A stretch of 64,000 nt of DNA, taken from the NCBI RefSeq assembly GCF_900141805.1, contig NZ_FQYN01000002.1, positions 186,001 to 250,000 on the forward strand, written 5' to 3'. The stretch is from Hymenobacter daecheongensis DSM 21074. GTDB lineage: Bacteria > Bacteroidota > Bacteroidia > Cytophagales > Hymenobacteraceae. The notes beneath the pieces were generated by a model, which saw only the letters and a list, made by a program, of their open reading frames with translations, ran no database searches and was not told the origin of the DNA. Position numbers and translations under genes: made by a program. This document shows positions 25,017-34,068 of the stretch, in pieces (position 1 is the first letter of the stretch; every line of letters starts with the position of its first letter).

Positions 25017-26414
25017 CTACTGCTCCTTCCCAAACTTAAACCGCAGAAAACCCGCCGCCACCGACAGGTACGGATTCTCCTTCGTCAGCAGGCCGGCCAC
25101 GTCGCGGGTGCTGATGCCGGCTTCGTAGATGCTGCTGGTGAGCGTGAGGCCCAGCGGCACGCTCAGGCTGTAGCCCGCGCCGGTCGAGAGGCCGCTGCTG
25201 AGCCGCAGCCAGCGTATGGGCTTGTAATCGACGCCCAGGCCAACGAAGGGAGCAGGAATGTTGCCTGCTACTTTGTTCAGGGGTAGGGTCACGTCGAGGC
25301 CGGTTTCGAAGTATTCGCTGATGCGCAGGCCCGCGCCGGCCCGGAATTTGGCCGGCAGCGCGGCACGGCGCGTCTGGCTGGGCTGGTACTGAAACAGGCT
25401 GTCGGAGCCGGCCGAAAAAATCTGGGCGGCTTCCTGGAAAAAATCGTAGCTGCTGATGCCGGTGGAGCGCAGACGCTTGAGCTTCTGGTCGCTGGCCGTC
25501 ACCAGGTTGCCTTCCCAGGTCATGTGGCCCAGATCGGTGACGGCCGCGCCCAGGCGCAGCTTTTTGCCGGCTTCCAGCGCCAGGCCCAGATCAAAGCCGT
25601 GGCCCTCGCCTACGGGCTGCAGGCCCCTGGCCCGCTGACGCAGGTTGAACGACGGATTGGTAGCCAGGCTGCCGTAGTCAATCTTGAACAGCGGCGACAT
25701 GGAGCCGTAGGCCTCCACCTTGCCGCCGCTCACGCGCAGATCCACGATGCCCACGCCCTGAATGTAGCGGTAGCCGGCTCCAGCCGAAAGCTGCACCAGC
25801 GGCAGGTCGATGAGCCGGGTGCCGAGGGCCAGGTTGAACTCGTTCAGCCACGCCATCTGCAGCTCGGTGCCAGCCAGGGCTTCTGAGAGCAGCGGAGCGG
25901 TCTGGATGTTATAATTCTGAAAAATGGGCGCGTCTTTGCCCAGAAAGGCTATTTCAGCCGCGTTTTTATTCAGCCCTACGTGGCTTGAAATGCGCTGCCG
26001 GTTGCTGATGGCCACGCTGCCCACGCCCGGCACCGCCAACGACACGGCCAGCGAGGTAGCGTCCACGTTCAGGTTCAGGGCATTATTAGAAGTAAACTGG
26101 CGGGCCAGCACCTGCTTGTCGGCGAGGGTAAGCTTGTCGTTGGCCTGGTAGATGAACTTCCGCAGCTGCGTGCGCGTGAGCGACTGCGACCCCAGGCCCG
26201 CCCCAAACTCGCCGATGGTGAAGGCAAACCGCGCTCCGCCCACGCGCCCCAGATTGCCGGGATTGATGCCGATGGCCTGGTAGTCGGTGGCGAAGGTGGT
26301 GGAAACGCCGCCGCGGCCGGTGGCAGTGAAGTTGCTCAGCTCGTTTTGCGCCCAACCGAAGCCAGGCAAAGCCAGCAGGGCAGCGAGCAGGGAGCGTTTG
26401 AGAAGGCGGGGCAT
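25017..26414 (-). CDS. DUF5723 family outer-membrane protein
   Basis: A 465-residue protein from ATG at 26414 with signal peptide (MPRLLKRSLLAALLALPGFG). The family mark is GRGGVSTTFATDYQAIGIN near the mature N-terminus, followed by long amphipathic strands ending with a hydrophobic FLRFKFGKEQ. DUF5723 proteins are predicted beta-barrels of unknown function. A -7 element TACATTTG lies at 26472-26465 on this strand. Divergent from meaB. Confidence 0.8.
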   Translation of the reverse strand: MPRLLKRSLLAALLALPGFGWAQNELSNFTATGRGGVSTTFATDYQAIGINPGNLGRVGGARFAFTIGEFGAGLGSQSLTRTQLRKFIYQANDKLTLADKQVLARQFTSNNALNLNVDATSLAVSLAVPGVGSVAISNRQRISSHVGLNKNAAEIAFLGKDAPIFQNYNIQTAPLLSEALAGTELQMAWLNEFNLALGTRLIDLPLVQLSAGAGYRYIQGVGIVDLRVSGGKVEAYGSMSPLFKIDYGSLATNPSFNLRQRARGLQPVGEGHGFDLGLALEAGKKLRLGAAVTDLGHMTWEGNLVTASDQKLKRLRSTGISSYDFFQEAAQIFSAGSDSLFQYQPSQTRRAALPAKFRAGAGLRISEYFETGLDVTLPLNKVAGNIPAPFVGLGVDYKPIRWLRLSSGLSTGAGYSLSVPLGLTLTSSIYEAGISTRDVAGLLTKENPYLSVAAGFLRFKFGKEQ

Positions 26415-26547
26415 AGCGGGTAGTAGTGGAGGCAAGAGGCGAGGCGTAAAAGACAACGGTTTTTCAAATGTACTATTATGAGGTAGTTTGCACGGCCAAT
26501 TTGCCCCCGCTCGCCGATTTATCTCGCTTTCTCCTCACCCCGCCCGC

Positions 26548-27525
<978 letters not shown>

Positions 27526-27616
27526 CGCGGAAATCCGTTCCGCGACGAGCGAAGCGAGTTCCGACGTAAGGCAGCCGACTATACTCGCTTTGCTCGTCGC
27601 GGAACGGATTTCCGCG
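27526..27616. repeat. Inverted repeat between convergent genes
   Basis: Arms GCGGAAATCCGTTCCGCGAC at the left and its complement at the right, continuing with GAGCGAAGCGAGT / ACTCGCTTTGCTC. The loop is about 20 nt. It begins right after the meaB stop and ends 3 nt before the stop of the DUF5916 gene, so it likely terminates both. Confidence 0.8.
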
Positions 27617-27619
27617 TTA

Positions 27620-30184
27620 CTACCCCCGTTTAGGCCGGATTGCCAGGTAATCGAGGAAATACAGGATTTTGATGCTCACGTTGTTGTTGTGCGGCGTGTT
27701 GATGGTGTTGTTCAGGTTTTCGAAGTAAAGCGGGGTGGCTTCGTTGGCCTGCAGGAAGTTGGTGCCGGCGTTTTTCCACACGATGCTCACCTGCGAGCCG
27801 GGCGCAAACCACCACGAATACACGGCATCGATGTTGAAAGCGTTGTAGGTGTTGGCGCGGTTGCGACGGTAGTCCACGGGCTCTTCGGTGCCGCCGGGGC
27901 GCAGCAGGGCAAAGTCCTGGTAGCGCACGGTGCTGGTATAGTGGCGCGTACGCACAGTCAGCGACATCCGGTTGGTGAACGTGTAGGCCGCCGACAGCAC
28001 ATTGCTCACCGTGACCACCTGCCGCCGGCCCAGCAGCACATCCTCACCCCGCAGCCGGATAACGGCCGTATCCAGCGGCTCGCGGCTGTTAAGACCGCCA
28101 TTCACGAAGCCAATCTGATTCTGGCGCAGGCTCCAGTCGATGGAGTAGCGGAAGTTCAGCTTGTTGTTGACGCGGTAGCGCGGCGAGACGGAAAAATCGT
28201 AGCCCATGCGGCGCGGCCGCTCGGGTAGGCGCGCGTCGAGGGCGTAAGGCCGGATGCCGCCGTTCAGGTCCAGCGCCAGCTTTTTTCGGTAATCAGTGCT
28301 GATGTAGCCGCCCACGCCGAAGCTGCCCGGCACCAGCACGTAGTAGCGGCCCAGCGGCTCTTTGCGGGGCTCAAAATAGTCGCGGTTGCGCGGGTTGATA
28401 TTCAGGTTGAGGCCCGTGCTCAGGAAGTTTTTAGTGAACGTCGTATTGAAGCCGCTGTAGAAGCTCACATTCTGAAAAATGGTGGGCTGGTAGAGCAGGT
28501 TGTGGTTCAGGCCAAAGTAGCTGTTGAACCGGTTTACCTTCCAGAAAGGCTTGAAGATGTTGTAGTTGCCATACACGCCCTGCGAGATGGAGTTGTTGCT
28601 GAACAGAATGCCCAGGTCGTTAGGGTCGTAGGTGTTGGACTCGATGCCGTGGAACGCGCCGTAGGTGAAATTGCCGCTGATTTTGCTCACGTCCAGGTTG
28701 TACTTGTAGCCGTCGCGGTTGTCGATCTGCGCTTCTGAGTTGAAGATGTTGCCGCGCCGCCGCGAGTAGTTGGCTTGCCCGCTGATGGCGTAGCGGTTTT
28801 TCTTGTCGGCGAAGCGGAACAGGCCGCCCGTCACGTTGGCATCGTAGGTGCGGCCAGCCCGCGTCACGTTGGTGTTAATGAGCGACACGTAGGAGTTGTT
28901 CTTCAGGCTCTGATCCAGCACCACGATGCTGTAGTTGCTGAACGGCTGCGTAAGCACCTCCCGCTCCGCCCCCGATTCGGTGTTGCGCACGGTGGCATAC
29001 ACATTGTTGCTCAGCGCATTGAACACCCCAACCCCCAGCCCCTTGCTGGTGCGGCCCGACACTTTAGTGGCATTCAGCAGGCGCGTTTCGGTGGGGTTGC
29101 GCACCAGCTTTTCCTTGTCGCCCACGGCCACGTCGTAGAAGCCGATGGGCGTAGCGCCCACCCGGCGCGAATAGAACAGGTTGCCTTTGGTAAACAGCTC
29201 GGTGCCTTCGGTGAAGAACTGCCGGTTCTCGTTGAATTGCACCTCAAAAGGCGACAGATTCAGCACTTGGTTGTCGCTCTGCACCTGCCCGAAATCGGGC
29301 ACCAGCGTGGCATCCAGGGTGAAGCTCTCGTTGAGGCCCCATTTCACATCGGCCCCGCCGTTGAAGGAGGTGGTGGTGCGGCGCGTGCCTTCCGCGTTCA
29401 GCGGGTTATGATTCACGTAGCTGGAAACGTAGGGCGTGAGCGACAGGCGCAGCGGCGGCTTCACGTCGCGCACGCCCTGGAGCGTGCCCCACTGGTTCAC
29501 AAACCCATCCACCTGGGGCCGCACCTCATTCCAGAAAAAGGCCTGATTCTCCTTTTTGCGCTGGCGCATGAAGTTCAGCCCCCACTGCTGCTCGGGTAGG
29601 CTGCTGAAACGAATGGCCGAGTACGGAATCCGGATTTCGGCCACCCAGTCATTGCCCCGAATGGCGGTGCGCGAATCCCAGACGGCGTTCCAGTTGAAAT
29701 CCTCGCCACTAGCCGGCGAGTAGCGGGCATCCAGCTGCACGCCTCCTGTGGTCACGAAAAACCCGTATCCATTGAGTTTATCCTGATACGTATCGAGAAA
29801 GACCCCAATAAAGTCGGTGTTGCCGAACTCATCGCGCGGGGTCAGCTCGCGCAGTATTGAGTCGGGGCTCACGTCGTGCATCACCGCCCCAATGTAGAGG
29901 TTGGCATCGTCGTAGAGAATACGCACCTCGGTGGGGTGCTTCTCGTGCGGGCCGGGGTTGGGCCGGTTCTGAATGAAATCGGTAGCCAGGGCCGCCTCGC
30001 GCCACATCGGCTCGTCGAGCTGGGCATCGAGCTTGATGGGCTGAGTGATGCGCAGGGCGGTGAGCTGCCGCTTGGGCGCGGCCGTAGCGCCTTTGGTCGA
30101 ATCAGGTCGGGCGGGGGCGTTCTGAGCACGGGCGGCAATGGCCAACAGGCAGAAAAAACAGAAGAATAGTACCCGTAAGCGCAT
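27620..30184 (-). CDS. DUF5916 protein with N-terminal CBM9-like domain
   Basis: An 854-residue outer-membrane protein from ATG at 30184 (MRLRVLFFCFFCLLAIAARA, signal peptide). The first ~200 residues look like carbohydrate-binding family 9: ITQPIKLDAQLDEPMWREA, VRILYDDANLYIGAVMHD, WVAEIRIPYSAIRFSS. The rest is a DUF5916 beta-barrel with many aromatic strands and a C-terminal SIKILYFLDYLAIRPK. The role is unknown; the N-terminal domain suggests ligand binding. The longer frame upstream (to 30400) overlaps the terminator of the next gene and is rejected. Confidence 0.85.
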   Translation of the reverse strand: MRLRVLFFCFFCLLAIAARAQNAPARPDSTKGATAAPKRQLTALRITQPIKLDAQLDEPMWREAALATDFIQNRPNPGPHEKHPTEVRILYDDANLYIGAVMHDVSPDSILRELTPRDEFGNTDFIGVFLDTYQDKLNGYGFFVTTGGVQLDARYSPASGEDFNWNAVWDSRTAIRGNDWVAEIRIPYSAIRFSSLPEQQWGLNFMRQRKKENQAFFWNEVRPQVDGFVNQWGTLQGVRDVKPPLRLSLTPYVSSYVNHNPLNAEGTRRTTTSFNGGADVKWGLNESFTLDATLVPDFGQVQSDNQVLNLSPFEVQFNENRQFFTEGTELFTKGNLFYSRRVGATPIGFYDVAVGDKEKLVRNPTETRLLNATKVSGRTSKGLGVGVFNALSNNVYATVRNTESGAEREVLTQPFSNYSIVVLDQSLKNNSYVSLINTNVTRAGRTYDANVTGGLFRFADKKNRYAISGQANYSRRRGNIFNSEAQIDNRDGYKYNLDVSKISGNFTYGAFHGIESNTYDPNDLGILFSNNSISQGVYGNYNIFKPFWKVNRFNSYFGLNHNLLYQPTIFQNVSFYSGFNTTFTKNFLSTGLNLNINPRNRDYFEPRKEPLGRYYVLVPGSFGVGGYISTDYRKKLALDLNGGIRPYALDARLPERPRRMGYDFSVSPRYRVNNKLNFRYSIDWSLRQNQIGFVNGGLNSREPLDTAVIRLRGEDVLLGRRQVVTVSNVLSAAYTFTNRMSLTVRTRHYTSTVRYQDFALLRPGGTEEPVDYRRNRANTYNAFNIDAVYSWWFAPGSQVSIVWKNAGTNFLQANEATPLYFENLNNTINTPHNNNVSIKILYFLDYLAIRPKRG

Positions 30185-30274
30185 AAAATATGATGAGGAA
30201 AACATGAGGCAGACAGTTAAACAGATGGCCTGAACCCGCGAATGGTTGCTCAGAACGGACTGACCAGTCAAAAA

Positions 30275-30305
30275 AAAGGCGGCCTGCTCTGCGCAAGCCG
30301 CCTTT
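30275..30305 (-). terminator. Intrinsic terminator of the blaI-M56 operon
   Basis: A 9-bp stem, AAAGGCGGC (30275-30283) with GCCGCCTTT (30297-30305), followed on the minus strand by a run of seven T. It is 13 nt past the M56 stop. Confidence 0.8.
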
Positions 30306-30317
30306 CTGCTCTGGTTT

Positions 30318-32897
30318 TCACTCCGAGACGGAGATATTGATGTTGAAGCTCTTGTCGTTGGTGTGGTTAAGCAGCTCCCGGTATTTTTTCGCCACCTCAT
30401 CCGGCTGTTTCTGCCCGTTCACGCTCATACTCGCCTGGTTAAGCTGCAATTGGTAGGATTGATCGTCTTTGCCGATCAGACCATCGCGGCGCAGCTGGGC
30501 CCCAATCTCATTCGAGTCGAGGGCGGGCTTGCGGGGCGCGGCCGGAGCCATAGGTGGCGTGGGTGGCGTGGGCGGTGTGGCAGGCGTGACGCGGGGAGCC
30601 CGCGGCGGGCGCGGCGGCCGCGGGCCGGAAATGGTGCTGGTGCTGCTGTCGGTATTGCGGGTCACGATGTAGCTGCTGCCTGGGGCCAGCTTGCGGCCGG
30701 ACTGGTCCTGTAGCAGGCTCAGGTATTTGTCGCGCTTGGCGGCAGACTGGGTTTTGCCGTTCACTACCATGCTTTTGGCACTCAGGCTGAATTGGTAGTT
30801 ATCGGGGTCCGCAATCAGGCCATCGGCCCGCAGCTCGCGCACCATGGCGGCTTCGGTCTGTTCGCGCTGCTCCTGCTGCCGGTCGCGCTGTTCCTGGGCG
30901 CGGTCACGCTGCTCCTGGGCCCGGTCGCGCTGTTCCTGCTGCCGGTCGCGTAGCTCCTGCGCCCGGTCGCGCTGCTCCTGTTCGCGCTCCAGCCGGCGCT
31001 CCAGCTGCTGATTGCGCAGCTCTTCGCGCTGCTCCTGCAGGCGGTCGAGCTGCTCATCGAGCTGTTCGCGCACTTTCTCATTCGTTTCATCCCGAATAGC
31101 ATCGCGCAGATCGTGCTCGGCATCGCGCAGCGCTTCTTCCTGAAGCTTGTCGGTATCGATGATCTGCACGTGCTTGCCATTGCGGATTTCCACGCGCTTA
31201 CCGTCGCGCGTCACCGAAGTTTTGCCCGCCGCCCGCTGGGCGTTGGCCCGCACCCGTTCGGTATCCAGGTTCAGATTCATCCGAAAGCCGGGAAAAGCCA
31301 TGCGCAGCGCCTCTTTGTCCTTGAAGGTCATTCCGTAGGTTTCGGAGCCCTCCTTGAAGTTGAAGGCAAAATCGTCGCCGCGGCTGCTCCACCGGCGGTC
31401 GGCGCGGCCTGGCTCGGGCAGCCGAATGATTTCGGTGCTGCCGCCTTTCACCTTCTTGTTTTCAGCCTGCAGGTCGATGCGGCGGCCATCCACTACTATC
31501 TCCGTGGCCCGCCCCTTCTTGTCGCGCTTCACAATCACGGTCTGGCCGTCGTCGCGCCAGTCAGGGCGCTGCACCTGCTCATTGCGCATAATTACCACAT
31601 GCCGGTCGCCGTCCTTGGTTTTGCGCTTGCTCTTTTTCTTGTCCTTGTCGCCATCGTCGTCCTGCGTGAGGCACAAAGCCGAATCCAGGGCCGGATCGAG
31701 GGCCGGCAGCGGCGGCAGCGTATCCTGGTGCATGGCGGTCAGGCTGTGCAGCCAGGCGGCATTGTCGGGCCCGGCTACCAGGCCGGCCAGCGCCTTGGCC
31801 TTATCGGCCCAGGGCCGCGGGCTGGCCATCGAGACGGCCGCCGTGAGGCCCAGCAGCACCAGGCCGCCCATCACCACCAGCGCCGCCATCACACCCTCCG
31901 AGAAGGTAGGAGCCGCGCGGCGCTGTACCAGCCGCCGGATGCGGCCCAGCAGCGAGCCATCAGGCCCCACCGCCGACAGCGCCAGCTGCGGTACCGGCAT
32001 CACGTCGTGGCCCATTTCGGCCAGCGCGGCCAGGGCGCGGGCCAGCGTGAGCGGGTCGCCGCAGATGGCGGTAGCCTCGTCGTCGCAGCAGTTTTCGCGC
32101 TCCGTGCGCAGGCAGGCCGTGATAAACCAGGCCGCCGGGTGGTAGAAAAACAGAATCTCGGCCACCGACTGCAGAATGTTCATCAGGTAGTCGCGGCGGG
32201 CAATGTGGGCCAGCTCGTGGGCCAGAATGGCTTCCAGCTGCGCCGGCGCGAGGCCCAGCACCGTGCCCAGCGGCAGCAGAATCACAGGCTTCAGGTGGCC
32301 CGCCACCAGCGGCGCCTTCACCAGCGCCGACTCCAGCAGCGTAATGCTTTTTTTCAGCCCGGCCTTGGCGGCCAGCACCGCCAGCCGCTCACTCCAGTGG
32401 GCCGCCAGCGGCTGCACGCGGTAGTGGCGCAGGCGCTGCACATAAGCCAGCCCGCCCAGCAGGCGCAGCGTCATGGCCAGCAGCCCCAACAGCCACGCCG
32501 CCACAATCAGGGGCAGATTATGGTCGAAATAGGCCAGCCAGGCCGGCACGCCGGCCGCAGCTACGGCTTCAGCCGGGGCAGCGCTATGCTGCAGAAAATC
32601 AGTAGAAACCACCGTAGTGACTGCCGCATTAACCGGCGCGGTGCTCATGGCTACCGCGTCGGTAGTGTTCAGGGCAATGGCGTAGTGCCGTACAAACGTG
32701 GCCAGGGCCAGGCCCAGCATGGTAGCCAGCGCCACGCAGGCCACGTTGTAGCGCACCTGCGCCGAGTGGCGGCGCAACACCAGCAGCAGCCCCACCAGGG
32801 CCAGCCCCACTACCGCGCCCTGCCACAGCGAATGCACGATGGTCCAACCCAGAGCCCGCACCAGCGCGGGAGAAAGTGCGTTTTCAAGCCAGTTCAT
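30318..32897 (-). CDS. BlaR1/MecR1-type M56 membrane metallopeptidase with long coiled tail
   Basis: An 859-residue integral membrane protein. Membrane helices lie near 15-40, 50-70 and 128-150, with another around 340-360. The zinc site is HELAH at 227-231, followed by ERENCCDDEA near 267, so it is an active-type M56 peptidase. A large periplasmic part follows. Residues of roughly 600-690 carry repeated EQRDRAQ and RDRQQEQ heptads, a charged coiled coil rarely seen in BlaR1. By analogy, it senses an envelope signal and inactivates the BlaI repressor encoded just upstream, overlapping by 14 nt. No beta-lactamase gene is nearby, so the signal is unknown. Confidence 0.88.
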   Translation of the reverse strand: MNWLENALSPALVRALGWTIVHSLWQGAVVGLALVGLLLVLRRHSAQVRYNVACVALATMLGLALATFVRHYAIALNTTDAVAMSTAPVNAAVTTVVSTDFLQHSAAPAEAVAAAGVPAWLAYFDHNLPLIVAAWLLGLLAMTLRLLGGLAYVQRLRHYRVQPLAAHWSERLAVLAAKAGLKKSITLLESALVKAPLVAGHLKPVILLPLGTVLGLAPAQLEAILAHELAHIARRDYLMNILQSVAEILFFYHPAAWFITACLRTERENCCDDEATAICGDPLTLARALAALAEMGHDVMPVPQLALSAVGPDGSLLGRIRRLVQRRAAPTFSEGVMAALVVMGGLVLLGLTAAVSMASPRPWADKAKALAGLVAGPDNAAWLHSLTAMHQDTLPPLPALDPALDSALCLTQDDDGDKDKKKSKRKTKDGDRHVVIMRNEQVQRPDWRDDGQTVIVKRDKKGRATEIVVDGRRIDLQAENKKVKGGSTEIIRLPEPGRADRRWSSRGDDFAFNFKEGSETYGMTFKDKEALRMAFPGFRMNLNLDTERVRANAQRAAGKTSVTRDGKRVEIRNGKHVQIIDTDKLQEEALRDAEHDLRDAIRDETNEKVREQLDEQLDRLQEQREELRNQQLERRLEREQEQRDRAQELRDRQQEQRDRAQEQRDRAQEQRDRQQEQREQTEAAMVRELRADGLIADPDNYQFSLSAKSMVVNGKTQSAAKRDKYLSLLQDQSGRKLAPGSSYIVTRNTDSSTSTISGPRPPRPPRAPRVTPATPPTPPTPPMAPAAPRKPALDSNEIGAQLRRDGLIGKDDQSYQLQLNQASMSVNGQKQPDEVAKKYRELLNHTNDKSFNINISVSE

Positions 32898-33306
32898 CGG
32901 TAGCGTCTTTTGTGGTGTCGACTTTCTGATTTTCCATGTCGTTGAGCAGCGTGCGGATCTGCTGCAGCTCTTCTTTCGAGGTGCGGCGGTTGCCGAGGGC
33001 CTGCATCACCAGCTTCATAGCCGAGCCCCCGAAGGCGGCCTCCACAAACCGGTCGAGCAGCACGCCCTGCGTTTCTTCCTCGCGCACGGCGGCGCGGTAC
33101 ACGTGGGTGCGGCTGTCGTCGTCGCGCAGCACGAGGCCTTTGTCGAGCATCAGCTGGAGCAGCTTCAGCGTGGTAGTGTAGCCGATGTCGCGCTTGCGGC
33201 TCAGCTCGTCGTTCACGGCGCGCACCGTGGCGGGGCCCTGTCGCCAGAGCACCTGCAGTATCTCCAGCTCCGATTCGGTGGGCTTGGGCAATGGGGACTT
33301 ACTCAT
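32884..33306 (-). CDS. BlaI/MecI-family transcriptional repressor
   Basis: A 140-residue winged-helix repressor from ATG at 33306 (MSKSPLPKPTESELEILQVL); an ATG two codons earlier (33312) is also possible. It has PTVRAVNDELSRK-like recognition-helix and GYTTTLKLLQLMLDKG segments, and a C-terminal dimerisation region FGGSAMKLVMQAL. It probably represses its own operon through three matching palindromes upstream. Cleavage by the M56 partner would release repression. The operon is blaI-M56 only. Confidence 0.92.
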   Translation of the reverse strand: MSKSPLPKPTESELEILQVLWRQGPATVRAVNDELSRKRDIGYTTTLKLLQLMLDKGLVLRDDDSRTHVYRAAVREEETQGVLLDRFVEAAFGGSAMKLVMQALGNRRTSKEELQQIRTLLNDMENQKVDTTKDATDELA

Positions 33307-33324
33307 TTTCAAGGCTGTTTTTGG

Positions 33325-33340
33325 TACGACACATTTCGTA
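33325..33340. promoter_or_regulatory. BlaI operator 1
   Basis: TACGACACATTTCGTA, a 16-bp palindrome of the form TACGA-N6-TCGTA. It overlaps the expected transcription start of blaI, just downstream of the -7 element. Confidence 0.8.
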
Positions 33341-33343
33341 CAT

Positions 33344-33374
33344 CAAACATATACGAAACAAATCGTAGAGTCAA
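33344..33374 (-). promoter_or_regulatory. blaI promoter
   Basis: Minus strand: TTG at 33374-33372, exactly 20 nt spacer, TATGTTTG at 33351-33344, a full match to TAnnTTTG. Operator 2 occupies nearly all of the spacer. Confidence 0.75.
33352..33367. promoter_or_regulatory. BlaI operator 2
   Basis: TACGAAACAAATCGTA, same consensus as operator 1. It lies between the -33 and -7 elements, so repressor binding would block RNA polymerase. Confidence 0.8.
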
Positions 33375-33382
33375 GGATTAGC

Positions 33383-33398
33383 TACGAATATTTTCGTA
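33383..33398. promoter_or_regulatory. BlaI operator 3
   Basis: TACGAATATTTTCGTA, same consensus, upstream of the -33 element. Centre-to-centre distances between successive operators are 27 and 31 bp. Confidence 0.75.
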
Positions 33399-33416
33399 TA
33401 AATTCTCCTAAAGCAA

Positions 33417-33442
33417 AAAACCAGCCCTATCCGACTGGTTTT
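33417..33442 (-). terminator. Terminator of folB
   Basis: An 8-bp stem, AAAACCAG (33417-33424) with CTGGTTTT (33435-33442), loop 10 nt. It is 20 nt past the folB stop. Confidence 0.6.
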
Positions 33443-33462
33443 CAAAAGACATAGCAATTTGC

Positions 33463-33831
33463 TTATGGTTGCAAACCGCGCTTGCGCTTCAGCGTGATGC
33501 GGGCCCGCCGGCAGATACCGCCCAACGGCGGATTGAACTTCGACACGCACACTTTCACCGAATGCACATGCGGAAACTCGGTCAGGATGCGGTCCAGCAC
33601 GCGGTGGCCCAGGTGCTCCAGCAGCCGCGCCGGGGCTAGCATTTCCTCCGCCACCACGCGGTAGAGCACCTCGTAGTTCACCGTTTCCTGCAGCTTATCC
33701 GACGTGCCCGCCGCGTGCAGATCGGTGCTGATATACAGGTCGACGCCGTACTTATTCCCGATTTTCTGCTCCTCGTCGTAGTAGCCGTGAAACGCGAAAA
33801 ACTCCATTCCTTCCAGTGCAATCTGCCCCAT
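33463..33831 (-). CDS. folB: Dihydroneopterin aldolase
   Basis: A 122-residue enzyme from ATG at 33831 (MGQIALEGMEFFAFHGYYDE). It converts dihydroneopterin to 6-hydroxymethyl-dihydropterin in folate synthesis. Motifs: FHGYYDEEQKIG with the substrate-binding Glu, VNYEVLYRVV, and the late lysine in VSKFNPP. The 29 codons upstream of this ATG read through decamer repeats and are not counted. It is not next to queD-folE, which lie at 62 kb. Confidence 0.92.
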   Translation of the reverse strand: MGQIALEGMEFFAFHGYYDEEQKIGNKYGVDLYISTDLHAAGTSDKLQETVNYEVLYRVVAEEMLAPARLLEHLGHRVLDRILTEFPHVHSVKVCVSKFNPPLGGICRRARITLKRKRGLQP

Positions 33832-33835
33832 TCTG

Positions 33836-33898
33836 CTGATGTGTTGATTTTTTGATGTGCTAATGTGATTTTGATGTGCTGGTGGGGTGATGTGTTGA
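33836..33898. repeat. Decamer repeat upstream of folB
   Basis: Units TGATGTGTTGAT, TGATGTGCTAATGTG and TGATGTGCTGG in a row. A single arm; no inverted partner seen. Confidence 0.5.
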
Positions 33899-33992
33899 TA
33901 CAGATTGCGCCCTGCCAATCCACGGACTAGGCGCAGCGCGGCGGCTTTTTCAAAAGGCCTGCTTACCCTATCCCGAAAAGCCGCTTAAAAGA

Positions 33993-34016
33993 AAACCTGC
34001 CCCGAAAGGCAGGTTT
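33993..34016 (-). terminator. Terminator of the DivIVA gene
   Basis: A 9-bp stem, AAACCTGCC with GGCAGGTTT, loop 6 nt. It lies 52 nt beyond the stop of the minus-strand DivIVA gene. Confidence 0.6.
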
Positions 34017-34068
34017 GCTCACGTCTACAAAATCCGTGTAATCCGAAAAATTCGGACAAATCCGTGGT

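Noticed and set aside
31113..32903. 596-residue open frame on the plus strand
   Set aside because: Antisense to the M56 gene; the His/Gln/Arg-rich translation is a shadow of its coding strand.
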